NCBI RefSeq assembly: GCF_015686655.1
Contig: NZ_JADPMP010000009.1
Span: forward strand, 62,001 to 126,000
Reading direction: 5' to 3'
Length of the DNA: 64,000 bases
From: Pontibacter sp. FD36
Lineage (GTDB): Bacteria > Bacteroidota > Bacteroidia > Cytophagales > Hymenobacteraceae
The stretch's first letter is position 1. Every line of letters begins with the position of its first letter. Shown here one piece after another: positions 24,568 to 32,358 of this stretch. Made by a program: the position numbers and the translations under genes. Under the pieces are notes generated by a model. That model ran no database searches and was not told where the DNA came from. It saw only the letters and a list, made by a program, of their open reading frames with translations.

Positions 24568-24678
24568 AGAGTTATTCTTTGACATAAGTCTAAAATTTTC
24601 CGAATTTTTATTATTTAAATAAAAAGTTCAAAGATCATGATACTCACTTTTTTAATCATGAAAATTGAAGTATTATAG

Positions 24679-24993
24679 TTATCTTATCACTTTTTTTAGT
24701 CTTTTAGATTTTGTTTCGGAAAAATAATGGCTAATAGCATATATTGGTGAATATTGAAAAATTGAAATGAACATCATTCCTTTGAAAGAAGGACTTTTAG
24801 TTGTTTCATAATATAAACTAATAAAACTATTTGTGAAAAAAGACAATATCACGAATACAAGAATGAACATGGTCAAGGAGTAATTCTCTTTATTAAACCT
24901 AGAAAAAAGCAAAAGTCCAACTGGTAAGGCCAACCATATAGAGAGCATCCAAAAAAATAATCCTAAGACAAAAAACTGAATAATGTACTCCAT
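24679..24993 (-). CDS. Cassette B: small membrane protein (104 aa)
   Basis: 104 residues, very hydrophobic, with about three membrane segments (5-30, 40-60, 73-92) and a basic C-terminus (KSKRLKKVIR). Not recognised. The leader from the upstream attC boundary (25129) to the ATG is about 135 bp, long for a cassette and possibly carrying its own promoter. The gene ends about 110 bp before attC site 1. Confidence 0.65.
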   Translation of the reverse strand: MEYIIQFFVLGLFFWMLSIWLALPVGLLLFSRFNKENYSLTMFILVFVILSFFTNSFISLYYETTKSPSFKGMMFISIFQYSPIYAISHYFSETKSKRLKKVIR

Positions 24994-25128
24994 CTATTTA
25001 TTTTTAAAGGAGTTATTTTTGAAGTATTAAAAAACGACTGAACATACTTATATAATAAAAACAGATTATATTATAGAAACTTTACCAACTAAATAGTTTG
25101 TTAGGTTAAGTTATTAATATTTTATTAA

Positions 25129-25194
25129 TCCCAACTTGCTGGTGCATACAATGCCCATTGCGTCAGCAAGGGTAGAGTATTAACTCTGTTGGGC
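25129..25194 (-). repeat. attC-like site 2 (cassette C)
   Basis: 66 bp. Minus strand: R'' GCCCAAC (25188-25194), inner stem CTTGCTG/CAGCAAG with ACGC centre, R' GTTGGGA (25129-25135; last base departs from the consensus Y). Confidence 0.7.
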
Positions 25195-25203
25195 AGAGTA
25201 GTT

Positions 25204-25590
25204 TTAATTTTCTAGGAAATACAGCCAAGCAAAACCTATTAGTTTAAAATCTATAGTCGGCACTATCAAGTCAGGTTCAAGGTATGATCCTATGCTATTA
25301 AATCCGACCAACTTAGTATTCTCAATATTAATATAAACTGCAACCCCTGATTGAGAACCAGTTTCACCTTCTTCCAAACTTCTACATTCTACCTCTTCAA
25401 TTACTTCAAGAACTTCCATCTTAACTTCTTCTGGTTTTTGTAAGTCATTGAAAAAGTCTGCAAGTATAGAATAGTCGTTGCTTGAAGTATAAACGAATTT
25501 AGAGATTCTGTTCTCCCCAGTAACTGGGTTAGTGAAATTCTTCTTTTTAAATTCTATACTGTATTTAGCAAGAAGGTCTTTTTTCTTCAT
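25204..25590 (-). CDS. Cassette C: hypothetical soluble protein (128 aa)
   Basis: 128 residues, mixed alpha/beta in appearance, acidic, without signal peptide or membrane segment. I recognise no family. The cassette boundary lies 80 bp upstream and the attC core begins 10 bp after the stop codon. Size and surroundings resemble the many orphan genes in integron cassettes. Confidence 0.65.
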   Translation of the reverse strand: MKKKDLLAKYSIEFKKKNFTNPVTGENRISKFVYTSSNDYSILADFFNDLQKPEEVKMEVLEVIEEVECRSLEEGETGSQSGVAVYINIENTKLVGFNSIGSYLEPDLIVPTIDFKLIGFAWLYFLEN

Positions 25591-25669
25591 TTTATTTCGT
25601 TGAAGGAAACCTCTTAGGTGGTTAACGCTTAAATTTTAGTTAGTCCTTCCTTTTTGATTCTTTTATTCT

Positions 25670-25738
25670 GCCCAACGTGCTCGTGTATACCATGTGCGAG
25701 GCAGTCAGCCGAAGCATAGGGTATAAACCGTGTTGGGC
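25670..25738 (-). repeat. attC-like site 3 (cassette D)
   Basis: 69 bp. Minus strand: R'' GCCCAAC, stem GGTTTATACC/GGTATACACG, centre CTATGCTTCGGCTGAC and GCCTCGCAC, R' GTTGGGC. Strongly similar to site 1 over the centre. Confidence 0.8.
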
Positions 25739-25747
25739 TAAGTAGTT

Positions 25748-26311
25748 CTATTCTCCAAGGCGGATCACGAGGTGCCAAAATTTCTGACCGTTTGGCAATA
25801 GGAACTCCACATAGCGGCTCCCATACAGACCATTGACCCTTTTTATTTTAAGCCCTTTTCTGACTTCTTCACCAGAGGCTTTGTCTACGACCATGAATTT
25901 CCCGTCATGAATCAAGTCGGCTCCGACATAGTACAGTTCTGATAGAGCTTTCTTGTGCTCGTTCACAAAATTGGGGTCACCATGGATGCTTTGCCTTTCT
26001 TCGTCTGTGTAGTCATTCCACCAGTCCACTAACCTTGTGTCACCAGACGTATTTACTACTTCCAATAAGTTGTCATGATGCTGGTCAATGCGAACACCTA
26101 GATTATTATGAGGTATAGCATATTCCCTGACATCGGCTTTCTTGAAGTATAGAGTGGCAAAGCGTTTCTCAACAATCAGCACGTCTTCATTGACTGTGTC
26201 GATGGTGATTGGCTCTAACCTTTTTTGCTTAATCTTATCAAAGTCAACTTGAGAGTAAGCAGTTGTCTGGATTAGAATCAGCGAAAACAATATTAGTCTA
26301 ATTACTCCCAT
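25748..26311 (-). CDS. Cassette D: secreted hypothetical protein (187 aa)
   Basis: 187 residues from the ATG at 26311 (an upstream TTG lies inside the cassette core and is rejected). A signal peptide (VIRLILFSLILIQTTAYS) directs export. The mature part has no motif I recognise. The cassette core GTTGGGC is about 18 bp before the start, and attC site 3 starts 9 bp after the stop. The tight packing without a promoter is typical of integron cassettes. Confidence 0.7.
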   Translation of the reverse strand: MGVIRLILFSLILIQTTAYSQVDFDKIKQKRLEPITIDTVNEDVLIVEKRFATLYFKKADVREYAIPHNNLGVRIDQHHDNLLEVVNTSGDTRLVDWWNDYTDEERQSIHGDPNFVNEHKKALSELYYVGADLIHDGKFMVVDKASGEEVRKGLKIKRVNGLYGSRYVEFLLPNGQKFWHLVIRLGE

Positions 26312-26329
26312 TTTATACTTTGTTATTAA

Positions 26330-26381
26330 GCCCAACGGTTTTGCTATGGTGCGTTTAAATGCACTATAGGTCGTGTTGGGC
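26330..26381 (-). repeat. attC-like site 4 (cassette E)
   Basis: 52 bp. Minus strand: R'' GCCCAAC (26375-26381), stem CTATAGTGC/GCACCATAG with one mismatch, R' GTTGGGC (26330-26336). Confidence 0.8.
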
Positions 26382-26392
26382 TTAGTAATTTT

Positions 26393-26809
26393 TTAATCTT
26401 TCATTTCTTCAAAGAACTCACTCTCAGAATTGTATATTAGCCAATCTTCATCTAATTCCATCATTTCCATTACTTGTCTTGGATATTTTCTTGGTTCAAG
26501 TACGATGAACTTTCCGCCTTTAGCTCTTATTACTTCAGATAAGCGAATTGTCAGCGAAAGCCCTATATCACTAAAATACTCTATCTCCTTAAATGAATAA
26601 ATAAGATTAATCTGACCAAGGTTTTCAACTTCAGTATAAAAGTGGTCTAAGGTGTTCATGATTGATTCCAAATCTTTTCCAGTTGAATCTTCTTTGATAC
26701 TTAGATATAAGAAGTCTTCTCCTTTTAGAGTCAAATTCTTTAAAAGAAAGTGCTTCTTATACTTAGGATCTGAAGCGAATATGGAATCAATCGATGACTG
26801 AGGAATCAT
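26393..26809 (-). CDS. Cassette E: STAS-domain-like protein (138 aa)
   Basis: 138 residues from the ATG at 26809. The C-terminal two thirds follow the STAS (anti-sigma-factor antagonist) pattern: INLIYSFKEIEYFSDIGLSLTIRL (strand, then helix; the position normally holding the phospho-serine is in FSDIGLS), AKGGKFIVLEPR, and LDEDWLIYNSESEFFEEM. STAS proteins bind partner kinases or anti-sigma factors; no partner is near. A regulatory protein as a cassette passenger is unusual. The family call is by pattern only. Confidence 0.6.
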   Translation of the reverse strand: MIPQSSIDSIFASDPKYKKHFLLKNLTLKGEDFLYLSIKEDSTGKDLESIMNTLDHFYTEVENLGQINLIYSFKEIEYFSDIGLSLTIRLSEVIRAKGGKFIVLEPRKYPRQVMEMMELDEDWLIYNSESEFFEEMKD

Positions 26810-26824
26810 AATAAATTTTATTGT

Positions 26825-26956
26825 GCCCAACAACGGATTGGCTATAAAACGTAGGGGAGCTAGAAATGTAGATTAGCTATCTTAGTAAAAAATCTAAACA
26901 ATCTGGTCTATCCCACGCTTCAATGCAGCCTATGTTTTATAGCTAGTGTTGTGGGT
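26825..26956 (-). repeat. attC-like site 5 (cassette F), long form
   Basis: 132 bp. Minus strand: left end TACCCACAAC, long stem GCTATAAAACATAGG / CCTACGTTTTATAGC, right core GTTGGGC (26825-26831). The left end matches the cassette F start TTGTAGGTA (near 27470) with one mismatch, as expected for a circular cassette. Confidence 0.7.
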
Positions 26957-26963
26957 AGGTTTT

Positions 26964-27452
26964 CTATTTAGTAGTTACTCTGTTTATACCAATGTTCATC
27001 CGTATGCAGTCAACAAGTTCGTTCAACTCCTTCATTTCTTCAGGCTTTATACTTATTACAAAAAGTTTATTGAGTCCTTTGTCGGAATCATTTACAAAAA
27101 CCGTAATCTTTCTTTTCTGGGCTGATTGTTCTGTCTTTATGTCAATGGATTGAATACAACAGTTTTCAATTTCTCCCTTTGTTGTTCCTTTAATTTTAAC
27201 TTTCCCTTTTTGGATTTCTACCCTCCTTATCCATCTAAAAAAGAGAATTGAAATCGGTATTAATGTGAGGACTATAAGAGCCAAGTATTGTATGAACGTT
27301 TTAAATTCTGTCTGAATAGGGGTATAAAGAATTAGAATAGTTACAAAGAGTATGAGTAAAAATTCGCTTATTCTACGACTTGATTTTATTATGATTTTCT
27401 CACCATTACTTTCCCATTTGTACCCATTTTTGTTTAATATTTCATGTGTCAT
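26964..27452 (-). CDS. Cassette F: two-TM protein with PH-like domain (162 aa)
   Basis: 162 residues: short N-terminal part, two membrane segments (about 29-46 and 53-74) and a C-terminal soluble domain (about 78-150) with beta-rich pattern (VEIQKGKVKIKG, RKITVFVND, KLFVISIK) followed by a helix, as in bacterial PH domains. Function unknown. The cassette boundary is about 20 bp before its ATG and the attC region starts 8 bp after the stop. Confidence 0.65.
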   Translation of the reverse strand: MTHEILNKNGYKWESNGEKIIIKSSRRISEFLLILFVTILILYTPIQTEFKTFIQYLALIVLTLIPISILFFRWIRRVEIQKGKVKIKGTTKGEIENCCIQSIDIKTEQSAQKRKITVFVNDSDKGLNKLFVISIKPEEMKELNELVDCIRMNIGINRVTTK

Positions 27453-27471
27453 AATTTGTTAGTCAAGTTAC

Positions 27472-27537
27472 CTACAACGGCTCGTACAGGCTAAGGCAAG
27501 GCGTCAGCTGAAGCTTAAGCCTGTACTTTGTTAGCGG
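27472..27537 (-). repeat. attC-like site 6 (cassette G)
   Basis: 66 bp. Minus strand: left core CCGCTAAC, stem GTACAGGCTTA / TTAGCCTGTAC (with a small bulge), centre AGCTTCAGCTGACGCC, right core GTTGTAGG. The left core is complementary to the cassette G start TTAGCGG at 28088-28095. Confidence 0.75.
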
Positions 27538-27575
27538 AGAGCACTTTTTATACTTCTAATTCGGCTTCCAAGCCT

Positions 27576-28076
27576 TTAATTGTTTTCAGACTCTAGGTCT
27601 TCTTGGGTCCACTCAATCATTACTTCTTCTACCCAATCTATAAAATTTTCATTGCACGTTTCTACTTCTTCCTTTCTGGAGTAAGTGTAGTCATGTTGCC
27701 AGAAAACTACAGGACAGAGACTGTTTTCCATTCTGGATAGGTCAAGGCAATAATGGTTTCCCCTGCCGTCAGGAGAGAAAGGCAGAAATTCTTTAGGCAT
27801 TGGATTTCCAACCCCATCATGTTCAAAAAGGTATACTTTATCAAGCGACTCTTCTTTGAACTCGCTACCAATTCCGAGAACTTCCGTTCCTGCTAAAGAA
27901 ATGTAGTTATGCTTGGTTAGGATGTAGCTGAAGTCATGGGGTAGCTGAAAACCAATCTGATTCTCAAACTCCCTTAATCTATTGTCCTTTATAGGCTCTC
28001 CTAAGTCCAGCAAGCCATTGGAGAACTGGTGAAGATTCTCCAACACTTTATCACATTGTAGCTCTACTTCTTTCAT
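27576..28076 (-). CDS. Cassette G: SMI1/KNR4 (SUKH) family protein
   Basis: 166 residues with the SUKH superfamily pattern: IKDNRLREFENQIGFQLPHDFSYIL near residue 28, LPFSPDGRGNHYCLDLSR near 105, PVVFWQHD near 130, then FIDWVEEV. SUKH proteins often serve as immunity proteins against contact-dependent toxins or as partners in defence systems. As the cassette nearest the non-coding leader, it would be the most recently added and best expressed one in a standard integron. The boundary core is about 12 bp before its ATG. Confidence 0.85.
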   Translation of the reverse strand: MKEVELQCDKVLENLHQFSNGLLDLGEPIKDNRLREFENQIGFQLPHDFSYILTKHNYISLAGTEVLGIGSEFKEESLDKVYLFEHDGVGNPMPKEFLPFSPDGRGNHYCLDLSRMENSLCPVVFWQHDYTYSRKEEVETCNENFIDWVEEVMIEWTQEDLESENN

Positions 28077-28087
28077 GATTGAGTGTT

Positions 28088-28124
28088 ACCGCTAACTACT
28101 GTGTAAACGTCATCGTGACGTTTA
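28088..28124 (-). repeat. Array boundary and adjacent inverted repeat (attI-like candidate)
   Basis: The core CCGCTAAC (28089-28096; GTTAGCGG on the minus strand) starts cassette G. Next to it TAAACGTCA-tcg-TGACGTTTA (28104-28124) is an inverted repeat unlike the attC sites. It may be a primary attachment site or a degenerate earlier attC; no integron integrase gene is near. Confidence 0.4.
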
Positions 28125-28841
28125 TCTGCCTTATATGCGAAGCCGGTTTTGTTCTAATTACCTAGTTTTTTTCTTTGCGACTTTGAATGAACCGTCCTAT
28201 ACATACAATTAAACTAAGATAATTCATTTTCCTAGATTATCAAGTGGGCTTGTGATTTTATCCAGGGCGTAGCTCGTTACATACGTGTAAATTTCCATTG
28301 TTTTGCTGCTCCTGAGCCACAACAGCGACTAAATATACCTCAGATCAGTGCCCTGCACCAGTAAATAAGAGGAAAGTAAGTGCCAAACCGAATCACCTTA
28401 ACAATGATTAGTTTGCTCCTAGAAAAGCAGTGATCCGTTTATAAACGTAACTATACGTTTCAAAAAACGGATCTTTAGGTAAAGGTGTATGAACAATTTA
28501 CTGGGCCAAAGTGTAAACTCCATTCCTGCTACGTAACCCTACTACCAGAAGGTAAAACATAGGCCGCACCACCTACTGGATATAAAAGCACTAAGAGATA
28601 TAACAGCACCTTACAGCTGCTGTAATAGAGCTTTGACACTTCTCTTCTTCATCAGCATGTTCACTCTAGGTCACTAAATCTTCGTGGATAAAGGTTTAGT
28701 ATTGACAAGCAAACCACAATTTGTTAACTTTACATTTAAGCATTTGCAGCTAAACTAAAGCTAAAACTGGTGCGTTTTTCGGTGAGTAAATAAAACAGCA
28801 CTTCATAACCTATTGATTTACTGTCCATTGCAAGGAAGTTA
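28125..28841. other. Non-coding right part of island 2
   Basis: About 700 bp with many stops in all frames and no convincing gene. The 15-bp TTTCGGTGAGTAAAT at 28777-28791 is shared with the other island end. A promoter driving the cassettes on the minus strand would have to lie here, but I cannot point to one. Confidence 0.4.
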
Positions 28842-28860
28842 CGATTCCTGACAGGGCCAC
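28842..28860 (+). repeat. Attachment site (right) of island 2
   Basis: Exact 19-bp copy of the tRNA-Arg 3' end (20112-20130). Core chromosomal sequence resumes after it. Confidence 0.85.
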
Positions 28861-29010
28861 CAATGTAAGAGTTATTTTTCAGTGTATTTGGGGAACTAAC
28901 CCCTGCTGGCTCCACTTAATAGAAAGAGTCTGAGCTACTTCGCAAAGGCGCTATATTTCCGATTTCATATTTTATTCCCTATATTAGAGCTGAAGCCACT
29001 CTCTAACACC

Positions 29011-29346
29011 ATGAAAACAACTTTAACTGCCTGCATGCTGGCTATCTTTGTCAGCCTTACGGCCTGCAACAGCGAACAGCGGAGTATGGAAGCGGACGAC
29101 TCTGAAGCTACCGTAGCCAGCGAGACCGGAGGGCTCCCTGCGGACGTACTATACGCCACCAGGCCTCTGATCGGTGGGGAGGTGTACAAAACAGCCAGCT
29201 TTCAGGCCAATAGCCTGCTGCACTTTGACACCACACAGCTCATACAGGTGCTCGACACTACCGATGCCATGTTTGTAAAGGCGCGTGTGCACCGCGACAC
29301 TGCCGCTTATACCGGCTTTGTATCCAAGGCCATCCTGCCGGAGTAA
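29011..29346 (+). CDS. Small lipoprotein, SH3-like
   Basis: 111 residues. Signal peptide with lipobox (VSLTAC, Cys at 19), an acidic linker, then a small beta-rich domain (about 45-110; VYKTASFQANSLLHFD ... VLDTTDAMFVKARVHRD ... YTGFVSKAIL) of the bacterial SH3 type. Probably a periplasm-facing lipoprotein of unknown role. First core gene after island 2; it ends at a strong hairpin shared with the convergent T9SS-domain gene. Confidence 0.7.
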   Translation: MKTTLTACMLAIFVSLTACNSEQRSMEADDSEATVASETGGLPADVLYATRPLIGGEVYKTASFQANSLLHFDTTQLIQVLDTTDAMFVKARVHRDTAAYTGFVSKAILPE

Positions 29347-29364
29347 ACCCTTTCATTCTAAAGC

Positions 29365-29400
29365 AACGAAGGCCGCTCTGCAAGCAGAGCGGCCTTCGTT
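29365..29400. terminator. Bidirectional terminator hairpin
   Basis: AACGAAGGCCGCTCTG-caag-CAGAGCGGCCTTCGTT: a perfect 16-bp stem between two convergent genes. Confidence 0.75.
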
Positions 29401-29416
29401 GTAAATGTATGTTTCC

Positions 29417-29785
29417 TTATTTGACTACAACCCTTCTGACAGAACTGTAGCCTTCAGCTTCTATTTTCACATAGTACAGCCCTTTGGCAAGCCGGGTCAG
29501 GTCTACGGTTTTGGTTGTCTGAATGTCCGGACGGCTGATCACTTCCTGATACACCTCATTGCCGATCACATTCAGAATACGCAACTCCACCTGCCGGGCA
29601 TCCAGCTGGGCAAACGAAATCGTAAAAACCCCGTTGTTGGGGTTAGGGTATATGGCAACCTCTTTTTCCTGTTGCTCTAAGCTCTTATTCTTTGTTTCAG
29701 TTTGTCCCGGAGCCGGCTCCCGTACTTGGGCCTGTGCCAGTAAAACTGCCATACAGAAAAAGAGAGTAAGTATAATTTGCTTCAT
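29417..29785 (-). CDS. Small secreted protein with type IX secretion sorting domain
   Basis: 122 residues: signal peptide (ILTLFFCMAVLLAQAQ), a short linker, then the type A C-terminal sorting domain: YPNPNNGVFTISF near 46, LRILNVIGNEVYQE, and the terminal LAKGLYYVKIEAEGYSSVRRVVVK-type end (GLYYVKI). The sorting domain sends proteins through the type IX system to the cell surface. Almost nothing precedes the domain, so the mature protein is nearly only a sorting domain, which is unusual. Confidence 0.85.
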   Translation of the reverse strand: MKQIILTLFFCMAVLLAQAQVREPAPGQTETKNKSLEQQEKEVAIYPNPNNGVFTISFAQLDARQVELRILNVIGNEVYQEVISRPDIQTTKTVDLTRLAKGLYYVKIEAEGYSSVRRVVVK

Positions 29786-29892
29786 ATTGAAAATTAAGAT
29801 CTTGTCCTTCTAAGTATATACAAAAGTTGTTCCATATTGTTAACGTCTGGAGAGATAATTTGTTCTTGTATTTTACATACCAGATCGGATGC

Positions 29893-29920
29893 TTTCACTA
29901 AATAGTGGAAAGTAATTTTG
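29893..29920 (+). promoter_or_regulatory. Probable promoter of the PKS cluster
   Basis: TAATTTTG at 29913-29920 fits the TAnnTTTG -7 element; TTTC at 29893-29896 stands in the -33 place. It lies 27 bp before the first gene (29947). Confidence 0.4.
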
Positions 29921-29946
29921 GACTTAAAACATAAAGCCTATCAATT

Positions 29947-31056
29947 ATGCAGATAGCAGTTATCGGAGGGGGCCTTGCCGGGTTGACCAGTGCAATTGCA
30001 CTGGCCGGGCGGGGGCTTTCTGTGACGCTCATCGAAAAAAAGTCCTACCCCTTGCATAAGGTATGCGGAGAGTATGTCTCGAACGAAGTACTCCCCTATC
30101 TGCGTAGTATCGGAGCTGACCCGGCGACGCTCCAACCGGCCTCTATCTCCCGCTTTATGCTCACCTCTCCAAAAGGGGCCACGCTGGAGTCACCACTCGA
30201 TCTGGGCGGGTTTGGTATCAGCCGCTATACCCTCGATCACTTCCTGTATCAGGTAGCACTGGCCAAAGGGGTGCAGGTGAGGCTGCAGACGGCGGTGCAG
30301 GACGTGCAGTTCACGGATAACAGATTTGCACTAAAACTCTCGGACGGTGATACCCTCAGTACAGAAGTCGTACTTGGCGCTTACGGTAAGCGCAGTGCCC
30401 TCGACCGCCAGCTCCACCGCTCCTACTTTAACAGGCGCTCTCCCTACATCGGGGTGAAGTACCACGTGCGGCTTGACATGCCCAATGACCTGATCGCGCT
30501 CCACAATTTCAGTGACGGCTATGCAGGCATCTCAGCCATCGAAGACGGCCGCTACTGTTTCTGTTACCTGACTACCCGCGAGAACCTGCGGAGGCATGGT
30601 TCTATACCTGCCATGGAGCAGGCCATCCTGTATCAGAACCCACACCTGCGCCGTATTTTTGCAGAGGCCGAGTTTCTGTATGAGAAGCCCGAAGTTATCA
30701 ACGAGATATCCTTTGCCAACAAGACCTGCGTGGAACACCACATGCTGATGTGCGGCGACGCGGCTGGCATGATCACTCCGCTTTGCGGCAACGGCATGGC
30801 CATGGCCATCCACGCAGGCAAACTGGCGGCGGAGCAGACCATGTACTACTTTCAGAATGGGCGTAACCGACAAGCACTGGAAGCAGGCTATACCCTGGCT
30901 TGGAAAGAGCAGTTTGCACAGCGTCTGCAGGTAGGGCGTGCCGTGCAACGGTTGTTTGGAAACCCACTGCTGTCGGAGTTGGCAGTAGGCACGCTACGTT
31001 ACCTGCCAGCAGCTGTACGCCTGATCATGCGTCAAACCCACGGGCAGCCTTTCTAA
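29947..31056 (+). CDS. FAD-dependent oxidoreductase of the type III PKS cluster
   Basis: 369 residues of the geranylgeranyl-reductase/p-hydroxybenzoate-hydroxylase-like flavoprotein family. Dinucleotide fold GGGLAGLTSAIALAGRG at residue 8, KVCGEYVSNEVLPYL near 40, and the second FAD motif CGDAAGMITPLCGNGMAMA near 275. It probably oxidises or reduces the polyketide made by the next gene. First gene of a three-gene set (oxidoreductase, type III PKS, methyltransferase) that recurs in Cytophagales; the product is not known to me. Confidence 0.85.
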   Translation: MQIAVIGGGLAGLTSAIALAGRGLSVTLIEKKSYPLHKVCGEYVSNEVLPYLRSIGADPATLQPASISRFMLTSPKGATLESPLDLGGFGISRYTLDHFLYQVALAKGVQVRLQTAVQDVQFTDNRFALKLSDGDTLSTEVVLGAYGKRSALDRQLHRSYFNRRSPYIGVKYHVRLDMPNDLIALHNFSDGYAGISAIEDGRYCFCYLTTRENLRRHGSIPAMEQAILYQNPHLRRIFAEAEFLYEKPEVINEISFANKTCVEHHMLMCGDAAGMITPLCGNGMAMAIHAGKLAAEQTMYYFQNGRNRQALEAGYTLAWKEQFAQRLQVGRAVQRLFGNPLLSELAVGTLRYLPAAVRLIMRQTHGQPF

Positions 31057-31236
31057 TCCTATACATCTTAAACCGGTCGCTTTCGTACTTATCCAAACCT
31101 GTGGCTGCGTCTTTTTAGGAAGAAGCACAAACATAGTGTTTGTTTACCTGTTGCTGCTATACCTATGACAGACGGGCAAGCCCAGGTATAGCATTCCAAT
31201 TGCCTTGAAACAAATTCTTAGCACACACACCAGCTC

Positions 31237-32358
31237 ATGAAAAGCTATATATGCGGTATCGGCACGGCTAACCCGCCACACAAAATCCCTCAGATGCAGG
31301 TGGCCGATTTTATGGCAGCGGCTCACCAGCTCGATGAGCAAGGAAGCCGCAAGCTCAAAGCCCTCTACCGCGTGTCAGGTATAAGCCAACGTTACAGCGT
31401 GCTCGAAGACTTCACCCGACAAAACGGCGACTATACCTTCTTTCCCAACACGCATGACCTCGAGCCCTTCCCCACGGTGCAGCAGCGCATGGAGGTATAC
31501 CGCAAGCACGCCCTCGACCTGTCAGAGCAGGCGGTGCGCAACTGTCTGGCCCAGGTCAGCGATACTACGCTGCAGAGCCTGACCCACCTGATCACCGTGA
31601 GCTGCACGGGCATGTACGCACCCGGTCTTGATATTGATCTTGTGGAGCGGCTTGAGCTGAACTCCTGTGTGCAGCGCACGGCTGTCAATTTTATGGGCTG
31701 CTATGCGGCTTTCAATGCCATCAAGCTGGCCGACGCCATCTGCAAAGCTGACCCCAGCGCTAGGGTGATGCTGGTGTGCACCGAGATCTGTACCATCCAC
31801 TTCCAGAAAAATCAGGAACAAGACCACCTCGTATCGAATGCACTGTTTGGCGACGGCGCGGCGGCAGTACTTATGCAGGGGCAACCTTGTCAGGAGGTGA
31901 GCCTCGAGCTGCAGTCTTTCCACTGCGACCTGGCGCCTGCCGGCAAACGCGAGATGGCCTGGCACATTGGCGATACGGGTTTTGAGATGACCCTCTCCTC
32001 TTACGTACCCGATCTGATCAAAAACGGCATCAAGCAACTCACAGAACGTTTGTTGCAGGGCCTCCGCACCACGGTTTCGGAGATCAAGCTGTTTGCTATA
32101 CACCCCGGTGGGCGGCGCATCCTCGAAGTGATAGAACAGGAACTGGGCATGACCCGCGACGACAATCGCTTTGCCTACCGGGTGCTGCACGAATTTGGCA
32201 ACATGTCGTCGGCCACGGTGCTGTTTGTGCTGAAGGAGCTGATGGCGAGCCTGACCACACACGAAAAAGACGAGCCGGTGCTGAGCTTTGCCTTTGGCCC
32301 CGGCCTAACATTGGAATCGATGCTACTGAAAGTGCACTATGCTGAAGCAAAGGTCTAA
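31237..32358 (+). CDS. Type III polyketide synthase (chalcone/stilbene synthase-like)
   Basis: 373 residues, normal family length. It condenses a starter acyl-CoA with malonyl-CoA. The catalytic triad is visible: Cys in ITVSCTGMYAPG near residue 129, His in FAIHPGGRRILE near 288, Asn in HEFGNMSSATVLF near 321. The GFGPG-like loop is AFGPGLTLE near 355. Starter and ring-closing mode cannot be deduced. It overlaps the methyltransferase by 20 bp, so the two are coupled. Likely product is a methylated alkylresorcinol- or pyrone-like compound (inference). Confidence 0.92.
   Translation: MKSYICGIGTANPPHKIPQMQVADFMAAAHQLDEQGSRKLKALYRVSGISQRYSVLEDFTRQNGDYTFFPNTHDLEPFPTVQQRMEVYRKHALDLSEQAVRNCLAQVSDTTLQSLTHLITVSCTGMYAPGLDIDLVERLELNSCVQRTAVNFMGCYAAFNAIKLADAICKADPSARVMLVCTEICTIHFQKNQEQDHLVSNALFGDGAAAVLMQGQPCQEVSLELQSFHCDLAPAGKREMAWHIGDTGFEMTLSSYVPDLIKNGIKQLTERLLQGLRTTVSEIKLFAIHPGGRRILEVIEQELGMTRDDNRFAYRVLHEFGNMSSATVLFVLKELMASLTTHEKDEPVLSFAFGPGLTLESMLLKVHYAEAKV

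Larger units (their letters stand above)
20131..28841. mobile_element. Genomic island 2, inserted at the 3' end of tRNA-Arg
   Basis: About 8.7 kb between the 19-bp repeats. Order: tyrosine integrase next to the tRNA, hipBA, an IS110-type transposase remnant, seven cassette genes with attC-like sites, and 700 bp of non-coding DNA. The sequence GCGT(A/T)TTTCGGTGAGTAAAT occurs inside both ends (20239-20253 and 28777-28791). GC content changes sharply inside the island: hipBA is GC-rich, the cassettes AT-rich, so the parts have different origins. Confidence 0.85.

Noticed and set aside
23960..28096. Repeats between small genes read as a CRISPR array or as simple REP elements
   Set aside because: Repeats are not uniform, spacing is 80-600 bp with genes in between, and the paired core sequences fit attC sites.
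28900..28925. CTGGCTCCAC as the 3' end of a tmRNA or another tRNA
   Set aside because: No matching acceptor or T-arm partner could be found upstream.
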